Shown in pieces: positions 57,701 through 64,000 of a stretch of DNA of 64,000 bases. Positions within the stretch are counted from its first letter, which is position 1. Each line of letters starts with the position of its first letter. The stretch spans positions 127,780,224-127,844,223 of the forward strand of contig NC_133898.1 in NCBI RefSeq assembly GCF_964199755.1, in the 5' to 3' direction. This DNA comes from Larus michahellis. Its lineage: Eukaryota; Chordata; Aves; Charadriiformes; Laridae. The translations under genes and the position numbers were made by a program. A model generated the notes under the pieces. It did no database searches. It was not told the origin of the DNA and saw only the letters and a list, made by a program, of their open reading frames with translations.

Positions 57701-60700
57701 GATGAATCATTCCATATAGGATATTCCTTTCTCTTGGGTTACTCAGCCTGTGGAAACATTGAATATGTTTGGCCACTGCAGCCCAGATTCTGCTTCTGTT
57801 AGCCTGGCGAGAGCAAGTAACCTTTGAAATTCAGATACTTAACGCTGTCTAGGGCTTTGTTACGCTACGTCAGCGTATCTGTAGCTTTTGGCCTACATCA
57901 AGCGCTTTGTTTAGTCAGTTCTAAAGAAAGCTATGAACTCTGAGGTGCTTATGAGTGGGTTACTAGGTGCTCCTAAGCACCCCAGGAAAGAAAAACCTGG
58001 TTGAAATGTTCTTTTCCAAAGCCACTCCCTTTCCTCCAGGAATCACCAAACCCCGAGGACAGAAAACGTCGTTTCATCCTCTCTTATTTCCTCTCCAATG
58101 ACATGATCAGCATCTATGAACCCCCAGTCCGTAACTCTGGCATCATTGGAGGCAAATACTTGGGAAAGACAAGAGTTGCCAAACCAGGCTCTACTGCAGA
58201 CAATGCCATGTACTATGAGCCCTCTGACCTCACCATCGGTTCTACAATTGAAGGTAAAATCCAGCCTGGATTGATAATACTCTCTGAGCGTTGGTTTTCA
58301 GTGCCTGCTCTGGTATGTCATTTATTGCACGGACAGTGCATGTACTTTTCTTCCCTTGAAAGATCTGTTCCTTCTGGCTCTCATCACATTTGAGTTTCCA
58401 GACCACCAGCTGGTGTACATTGATATAACTCTGTTATTGTCACGTTTGGACCCTTGACATAATTAGGAGAAGAGCTAAGTTTTCCATCGTATGTGTTCAG
58501 TTTACATTTTCAGACCAGCCAGGATTCAGAGGCTTAAAGCTATGCCAGATGACTACCAGCAGCAAAGGCCATAAATCTACCCTGTAAGGAAAATAAATGT
58601 AATACTGAAATATTTAGAAACACACCAGTGCTAATGGGGGAGTCGTAGGCCCAAGCATGGGGCTTTTGCTCTCAGCAGCTGCTTTTCTTGCAGCAAAACT
58701 CCCTTTGAGTCAGTGAAACTATTCTCAAGGACGGAAACAAATAGCAGAGCTCGCACAAACTTGAGCCCAGCCAGAAGAGAGAATCTGTGGTCTCTCTTGG
58801 ATGATGAAGTGACTTACCCATGCTGAAAAGCAAGTAACTCTGCTTTCTTTAATGCCTCTTCCCCAGTGTTTGGCCACAGGTTTGTTATCACTGATGCTGA
58901 TGAGTATGTGCTTAATTATATGGAGAGCAACGCGGAGAGTTTCCCTGCGGCCACACTGCAGTCCCTGAGGGATCATTTTCGCCCACGGCAGGTGGTAAAG
59001 GAGACTGCCAACAGGTAGGCTTCAAAGAATGGTGTTGTGGAGCTAAATAAGACTCAGGGTTGACATCTAAGGGCGTTTCCAGCAGCCTCCATGGGCTCCA
59101 GCCCATACCTAATGCCTGCTCAGCTGGTTATTCAGCTCCAAGAGCCTGTGTTTGGACACATACAGAGGGGGTCAACAGTGTACAATGTAATGTACGGCTG
59201 CTGATGATCCAAAACCCTTGTGGGACAGCTCTGGCTCAGCAGCAGAGATACTTTTGGCTAGAAGTCATCTTTTCCCAAAAGACAGCAGTTAACTGTAACA
59301 GATGCTGCTAACAGTATCTGTGTGAGCCACTTCAGAGTCGTAGGCTCAGGTTGGTGGAGCCTTTTTTTTTTTTTTCCATTTGCTCTGGCTGTGCTTATCA
59401 GCCCATCAGAACCCAGACCAATTCCTCTTTTTTAGCTGTCTGGACCTGTTTTGTGTGACCCAGTAACAACCCTATTACCTCTCATGACACTTTAGAGTCA
59501 GATAGTATCATGGTAGTTCAGGGGCTCTGGTTGAAATTGGAGTTGCATACAGTTCCTGGGACTGTATGGAGCGCACAAGGAAACGCTCCTTGTTCCAGAG
59601 CACTTGCAGACAAAAGGGGCATGGGGGAAATGTCCTGCAAAGGGAAAATAGTTTACCTAATGCTCCAAGATGAAGACTGAGCTTCACCTCCAAGTTCAAG
59701 CAGGGACGAGCTTGCCATAAATACCAAGCACCCCAGAAGCCTGCTGCCTATTCAGAAATACAGTCTGGTTAGCCATGGTGGGCAGCCAGTACCCAAGTGT
59801 CACAGTAAAGCTGCCAGAAGTAGCTTTTACATGGAGTCCCGTTCTTCCTTTCTTCTACAGTGACATCGCCACGATTGGGACCAGCAAGCAGGGACTGGAT
59901 GAATTAATTAGGCAGGTTCAGGAAGAACTGAAGCTCCATAAGTCCTTGAACAACAAGAACATTCGTGAGGCGTTTCTTCAGTGCAACAAGGATGGTTCTG
60001 GCATGCTGGACAAAGCCAAATTTTTAGCCCTTTGTGACAGCTTGGGTGTGCCAACCAAAGCCTTTCTGGTTAACAAGGTCAGAAGGAAGGGGTGCTCTGC
60101 ATATTGAATTCCTCTCTTATAGTTCTTCCAAAAGATTTCTTCTAGAAACCAACCCTAGCCAGGCGAGAACGAAAGCTGCTCTACCCTACAAAGGGGAACA
60201 GCTTCAAGAAAAGGGCAAGAGAGCCCCAATTCAGAAAGGCCTCTGAGCTGTTGGACTGACCCCGTGTCTTAAAGGAGGAGATAATAATTGCTGTCCTCTA
60301 AGTAAAGGGAAGAAATGTTACCCAGGTTGCCCCCAAAATGAGCAGCCTAGTGTTTGGCTACGCTGTTATGCGGAATCTGAAAATGCCTGCTGGCCCAGGG
60401 CTGAGAGATGAGCAGAAGAGGTTGTATATCATGATAGAGACCAGGCATAGGCTACTGCAGAGCTATGGAGTATCTGTCATGACTTAAGCACACCTGGGCT
60501 TGAGTCGAGATGACACTGAGGTGCTTTAGGGGTCAGCCTTAGGAAAGCTTAGACACATTCTGGATTTAACAGCAACTGAATTGAAGATTTGAGAACTAAG
60601 TATTGTACCAAAAAATAATAATCACATAGAAATCAGAGTCATAACCACTTGGTTAACACAACTAAAACGTAGGCTTGCTGGGCACTCTGAGCATTAGCAC

Positions 60701-62835
60701 ATGGAGATCACAGTCTGCATAGCAGAGAACGTGAGGGAAACTGAAGAGGAAAAAACTCCTGAAATGGGGATGGAGGATCCTTTCAGGAATATGACTGGCA
60801 AGGATGCTTTCTTAGCATAATGTGATACGCAGTAGATTAGTGGCCAATAAAGGCAGACTCAGAGTTTAAAGAAATCTAGAAACCAGAGGGAGTATTTCCC
60901 CTGCTAAAAAAAAACCAAAACCCACAACATGAGCACCGATATAGGCTGGGCAGTGACTGGCTTGAGAGCAGCCCTGAAGAAAAGGACTTGGGGGTGCTGG
61001 TGGACGAGAGGCTCCACATGAGCTGTCAGTGTGCACTAGCAGCCCAGAAAGCCAATCGTATCCTGGGCTGCATCAGGAGAAGCGTGGCCAGCAGGTCAAG
61101 GGAGGTGATTCTCCCCCTCTACTCCACTCTCGTGAGACCCCACCTGGAGTACTGCGTCCAATTCTGGAGCCCCTATTACAAGAAAGATATGGGCGTGCTG
61201 GAATGTGTCCAGAGAAGGGCCACGAGGATGATCAGAGGATTGGAGCACCTCTCCTATGAGGACAGACTGAGAGAGTTGGGGTTGTTCAGTCTGGAGGCTC
61301 CGAGGAGACCTTCTAGTGGCCTACCAGTATCTTAAGGGGGCCTACAAGAAAGCTGGTGAGGGACTTTCTAGGACGTCGGGTAACGGTAGGACTAGAGGGA
61401 ATGGATCAAAACTAGAGATGGGTCGATTCAGACTGGACGTTAGGAAGAAGTTCTTCACCATGAGGGTGGTGAGACACTGGAACAGGTTGCCCAGAGGGGT
61501 GGTGGAAGCCCCATCCCTGGAAGTTTTTAAGGCCAGGCTGGACAGGACTCTGAGCAACCTGATCTAGTGGGAGGTGTCCCTGCCCATGGCAGGGGGGTTG
61601 GAACTAGATGATCTTTAAGGTCCCTTCCAACCCTAACAATTCTATGATTCTATGATTTTCTAAACCAGCCAACAGTAAGCATCACAGCTGTGGTTAGAAA
61701 GGTGCACAGGCAGGCTATTTATGTCTCTGAATGTGCGCTGAAAAAAGGCCTTTGATGGGCACCCAGGGATTATGCTGTATTAGAGTTCATCGGAGACCAC
61801 TCTGCCCTGAGGAATTTACAACATGGTGACAGTCCTTCCTGTTCCTGCGCCGAGAATGGGAGATGAAGTGACGTGCCCAAGAGCATGTGGGGAACCTGTG
61901 GCAATTGAGGCTGAACCCCCGTGTTTGAATCCCCACCTACTCACTAAAAGCATCCCTTTTCTCTCTTTAAATCTTAATAATAGTTTGCTTGGAGCCCTCA
62001 GAATTGTGGCAGTGCTATTTATGAAACATATGGCAGATGATAGTTAACTACTGTCTGGATTGGCGAGGAGCACAGCTGTCAGTCACACAAGAGCAACCCT
62101 AGTAAATCTGTCTCCAAGCGACAAGGGGAAGAAGAATCCTTTCAAAGAACTGTGATATTAGACCTTTTCCATCTCCCTGGGTGTCAGAAGGAGATTAGTT
62201 ATGCAATTAAAGAAACAAAACCCCTCTTTCTTCCCCTTAAACATACAAAGGCTATAGCTCTGTAACACAACGCAGGGTCAGGCACGGATACCACAGCCGG
62301 CTCATTAGCATGGCTGCGGCTGAGCTCGATTATCTGTGCCTCCACTTTATGCCATGTGCACACACCAAAGTGACACCACTGACCGGTAACTGTTCAGATA
62401 CGCTGCCCCCGTCCCACTTTTGGCAGGGATTTCTCTGGGGTTTCTGAAAGATTTGCCGTGGCTTATGTCAGTCTGTGGCCATGCTTCGGGTTTTTTGTGG
62501 ATCTATTGCCACTGTGGTGATACTCAGAAAGCAATCAGGATTAAACTCAAACACTTTAATTCTTCTCCTTGCATAGATTAGTGTCACCTATAAGCATTCA
62601 AGCTTATCTGTGATTCAGGGCTACTGACGTGGTAGGCTCTTCCACACATGGGAATCAGATCTCCTCTGTCACACAAGGAGTACTTCTGGGCACTTTCCCC
62701 TAAAAAAAAATATTTGTAGCTTCTTCCAACTCTTTATGGTGTTTGTTTGTTGTTTTTTTCCCCCAGCTGATTGACCTGTGTTCTTGTGAAGACAAGATAA
62801 ACTACCACGACTTCCTTAGAGCCTTCCCCTCGTGA
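42686..62835 (+). CDS. EFHC1: EFHC1 (myoclonin-1), DM10/EF-hand ciliary protein, complete
   Basis: EFHC1 is a microtubule-associated protein located in the doublet microtubules of motile cilia; human variants are linked to juvenile myoclonic epilepsy. Coding exons are 42686-42748, 48135-48356, 49654-49941, 51714-51863, 55177-55369, 55672-55892, 56678-56818, 58040-58253, 58867-59014, 59861-60077 and 62767-62835. They total 1,926 nt, or 641 residues plus stop (human 640), with frame kept at every junction. Three DM10 domains lie at roughly 93-199, 240-360 and 417-521, each showing the YxxxDDT/S-type strand pattern ([42 protein letters not shown]). A C-terminal EF-hand loop [12 protein letters not shown] spans 589-600; its position 12 is Lys rather than Glu. 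The ATG at 42686 in CCGCCATGAG is the only in-frame start in the CpG island and gives the family start GLPFLPG. The close relatives EFHC2 and EFHB are less likely, given the remembered human EFHC1 sequence and synteny. Confidence 0.97.
42860..44600. repeat. Highly decayed minisatellite in EFHC1 intron 1
   Basis: A motif like CCCCAGGGGACCTGGTACCC, then AACTCACCTGATATC, recurs every 35-50 bp with heavy substitution. Clear examples are near 42,960, 43,010, 43,200, 43,235, 43,305, 43,460 and 43,490, with fainter ones to at least 44,500. The left and right limits are approximate. Confidence 0.65.
44600..47330. other. EFHC1 intron 1, nothing recognised
   Basis: AT-richer intronic sequence without visible repeats, exons or RNA genes. 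Confidence 0.5.
47334..47512 (-). mobile_element. CR1 tail fragment with expanded (ATAGA)n tract
   Basis: About 115 bp of pure (ATAGA)n (47337-47452) run directly into TTTCAGCTGGAAGGGACTTA and CATCTAGTCCAACTGCC. The latter are the inverted 3' UTR of CR1. Confidence 0.88.
48135..48356 (+). CDS. EFHC1: EFHC1 coding exon 2
   Basis: Residues 22-95 ([40 protein letters not shown]). Acceptor TTCCTTCCACAG, donor GTATAA, phase 0. Confidence 0.95.
49654..49941 (+). CDS. EFHC1: EFHC1 coding exon 3 (first DM10)
   Basis: Residues 96-191, most of the first DM10 domain ([50 protein letters not shown]). Acceptor CCCCTTCGGCAG, donor GTGTGT, phase 0. Confidence 0.97.
50553..50865 (+). mobile_element. Possible solo LTR of an endogenous retrovirus (non-coding)
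   Basis: Over about 310 bp the order of signals fits a short LTR: a TGTTAGG start, a CCAAT box (about 50,677), TATATA (50775-50780), then AATAAA (50835-50840) about 60 bp later with a GT/T-rich region after it. There is no coding sequence. I could not find a convincing target-site duplication or a certain CA end. Confidence 0.35.
51714..51863 (+). CDS. EFHC1: EFHC1 coding exon 4
   Basis: Residues 192-241 between DM10 domains 1 and 2 ([34 protein letters not shown]). Acceptor CTTCCTAG, donor GTGAGA, phase 0. Confidence 0.96.
52652..52752 (-). mobile_element. Short CR1 3'-end fragment in EFHC1 intron 4
   Basis: AACATAGAATGGCTTGGGTT, then the inverted CR1 3' UTR, stopping after about 100 bp. 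Confidence 0.9.
53099..54943 (-). mobile_element. Young, 5'-truncated CR1 with near-intact reverse-transcriptase frame
   Basis: About 1.85 kb in reverse orientation, antisense to EFHC1. One frame runs from 54941 to 53178 (588 codons) and is interrupted by a single TAG at 53820-53822. The sequence implies a Gln codon mutated by C to T there. Minus-strand reverse-transcriptase motifs are complete: [56 protein letters not shown] and the catalytic FADDTK. The C-terminal block ends in [16 protein letters not shown]. The 3' UTR reaches CATAGAATCATAGAATCATA at 53099. The endonuclease region is lost by 5' truncation, so the copy cannot mobilise itself. Confidence 0.96.
54950..55140. other. Intron 4 remainder of EFHC1
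   Basis: Unique-looking intronic sequence between the CR1 and the exon-5 acceptor region. Confidence 0.5.
55177..55369 (+). CDS. EFHC1: EFHC1 coding exon 5 (second DM10)
   Basis: Residues 242-306, first half of DM10 domain 2 ([32 protein letters not shown]). Acceptor TTTCTCCACTCTAG, donor GTAAGT, phase 1. Confidence 0.97.
55672..55892 (+). CDS. EFHC1: EFHC1 coding exon 6
   Basis: Residues 306-379, end of DM10 domain 2 ([38 protein letters not shown]). Acceptor TTGTCCTTAG, donor GTACTG, phase 0. Confidence 0.96.
56678..56818 (+). CDS. EFHC1: EFHC1 coding exon 7
   Basis: Residues 380-426, the linker and start of DM10 domain 3 ([28 protein letters not shown]). Acceptor TCTGCACGCAG, donor GTAAGT, phase 0. 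Confidence 0.96.
58040..58253 (+). CDS. EFHC1: EFHC1 coding exon 8 (third DM10)
   Basis: Residues 427-498 ([36 protein letters not shown]). Acceptor TTTCCTCCAG, donor GTAAAA, phase 1. Confidence 0.97.
58867..59014 (+). CDS. EFHC1: EFHC1 coding exon 9
   Basis: Residues 498-547, end of DM10 domain 3 ([20 protein letters not shown]) and the start of the linker. Acceptor CTCTTCCCCAG, donor GTAGGC, phase 2. Confidence 0.94.
59861..60077 (+). CDS. EFHC1: EFHC1 coding exon 10 (EF-hand)
   Basis: Residues 547-619, a short helical region ([15 protein letters not shown]) and the EF-hand ([20 protein letters not shown]). The donor GTCAGA is weak. Reading past it would add nine residues (VRRKGCSAY) before a stop. 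Confidence 0.93.
60930..61665 (+). mobile_element. CR1 retrotransposon 3' part in EFHC1 intron 10
   Basis: Forward copy of about 735 bp, starting in ORF2 ([34 protein letters not shown]). A deletion follows in the KRRLRGDL block. It then runs through the ORF2 end and 3' UTR to ATTCTATGATTCTATGATTT. It is sense to EFHC1. Confidence 0.95.
61670..62760. other. EFHC1 intron 10, right part, nothing recognised
   Basis: About 1.1 kb without a repeat family or exon that I can identify. Confidence 0.5.
62767..62835 (+). CDS. EFHC1: EFHC1 coding exon 11 (last)
   Basis: Residues 620-641 ([20 protein letters not shown]) and the TGA stop. The acceptor TTTTTTCCCCCAG closes a 2.7-kb intron. Confidence 0.95.
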   Translation: MIDLCSCEDKINYHDFLRAFPS

Positions 62836-62867
62836 TCTTCACCCAGAAGTTGAAGCACGAGACCAGC

Positions 62868-62873
62868 AATAAA
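62868..62873 (+). terminator. EFHC1: Polyadenylation signal of EFHC1
   Basis: AATAAA 33 nt after the stop codon gives a very short 3' UTR of roughly 50 nt. Further AATAAA copies at about 63,085 and 63,374 could serve longer forms. Confidence 0.7.
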
Positions 62874-62899
62874 ATTCTTAGCTGAGTTGACTTGAAGAC

Positions 62900-64000
62900 A
62901 TTGTACCTCAAAAAGGATGCTCTAGTTTTCACCTTTGCTTCATTCGTTCTCTCCCTCCCTTCCTTCCCAGCTAATTTCGTGCTCACTTCTGTTAACCTTT
63001 ATTCCTTCCTAACCTCTACCTGCCCTTTTAGTCATCACCAAACTCAACCTCACAACTGCCGGATATTGAAATGAAACTCCCGGCAATAAAAAATGCAGAG
63101 AACCAAAGCCAAGTTCTCCTGTTGATCTCTCAACTTTTTAATGCACTACAGCAAGCCTTGCTAGAGCTAAAGCCCTCTAAAGCCTGGAGTGATAACCACT
63201 TTAGATTTCTCTTACAGAGTCGAAAGCCACCTTTCACCTTCAAGCAGCGAAGACTGCCACTTTAAATTGTTATTTGCATTGCGAGAAGATCTAAGAGCCC
63301 TGCCACGGACCACGATAAACTCACGCTTGCTAGTCTGAATGTAAGCAAGTCATGCATGGCTGCTATAAAAGTGTTAATAAATCTGCTTTAAAGAGAAGTA
63401 CTTCGATGTCTGGAATAGCCATGGATTAAACTAAGGGGAAAAAACCCCACAAAACTGTGATTCTGGGTTTACTTGAAAGGGAGTGGTGAGTTTAGCTGTC
63501 GCATAGCTATGGAGATAGCAGGGGTCTGTACACAAATTGCTGGCAGCAGCTATACATTTTTTAATCAAAAAGGTTGGGAGGATGGTTTTAGGGCTGAGAT
63601 ATTATCTAAACCCATCTTATGCAACCTGTCACCTTACCAGACAGGTCCAGTGAAAAGGGAAAACTAGCGATTGGCGCAGCAATAGAGTTAGGACACTCGG
63701 GCTCTACTTAGAATTACATTTCTCATCTCTGCATGAAGGTAAAGGTGGCAGGGACCTTCTCACCCCAGATAACACCTGCCAGGTGTTGCCATTGAGCACG
63801 CATGAAAGGCAGCTACCATGCACGCAGCAGAGAACAAAGCTCTTTGGAAGAAAACGCTGATTTAAATCAGCTTTTGTGCTGTGGATTCCCACTTCCCCTC
63901 AGAGAGCTGAGAGTCTCCACATGACAGCTCCCTCCTGCCTGCTCCGAAAGGTCACCACTGTTCTTCCCCTCTGGGCCCGTTTTGTGCTGCTGCTCACTCC
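62900..64000. other. Downstream of EFHC1, nothing recognised
   Basis: No exon, RNA gene or repeat was identified. In human the next gene is TRAM2 on the opposite strand. A minus-strand AATAAA lies near 63,000, but no TRAM2 coding sequence is visible, so any 3' UTR assignment would be a guess. Confidence 0.4.

Noticed and set aside
62900..64000. 3' UTR of TRAM2 on the minus strand
   Set aside because: Expected from synteny and there is an inverted AATAAA near 63,000, but no coding sequence or other support is in the window.

Overview
The window is nuclear DNA from a bird. The evidence is a dense scatter of CR1 non-LTR retrotransposon copies (more than fifteen, most ending in the CR1 tail of short ATTCTATG-type repeats), vertebrate spliced genes with GT-AG introns, and three CpG-island promoters. 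The gene order MCM3(-) - PAQR8(+) - EFHC1(+) is the same as on human 6p12. I cannot name the species from sequence alone.

Layout. 1-9,933: MCM3 on the minus strand, 16 of the expected 17 coding exons; the last exon lies beyond the left edge. Its CpG island (about 9,430-9,930) carries two E2F-type sites and three CCAAT boxes. 9,940-20,190: intergenic, holding a GC-rich 30-bp minisatellite, a CCTTT/TTTTC pyrimidine tract of nearly 600 bp, and several CR1 pieces, including one CR1 nested inside another and a 522-bp head-to-tail duplication made of CR1 fragments. 20,190-36,500: PAQR8 on the plus strand, with a CpG-island non-coding first exon, a 10.6-kb intron and one exon holding the whole coding sequence. 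36,500-42,420: intergenic, with two CR1 copies and a strong CTCF-like motif. 42,420-62,880: EFHC1 on the plus strand, 11 coding exons giving 641 residues. Its promoter has a perfect palindromic X-box, as expected for a cilium gene. Its introns hold a decayed minisatellite, an expanded (ATAGA)n tract grown on a CR1 tail, a possible solo LTR, and a CR1 whose reverse-transcriptase reading frame is open except for one stop codon. 62,900-64,000: no recognisable gene.

The three genes are neighbours by conserved synteny, not a functional operon: MCM3 is a subunit of the replicative helicase, PAQR8 a membrane progestin receptor, and EFHC1 a protein of ciliary doublet microtubules. I rebuilt all exon boundaries by hand from splice sites, reading-frame continuity and remembered human proteins. 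All 15 internal MCM3 junctions and all 10 EFHC1 junctions keep frame. I found no undescribed gene system; the most interesting points are regulatory (X-box pair, E2F/NF-Y cluster, CTCF-like site) and repeat-evolution events.
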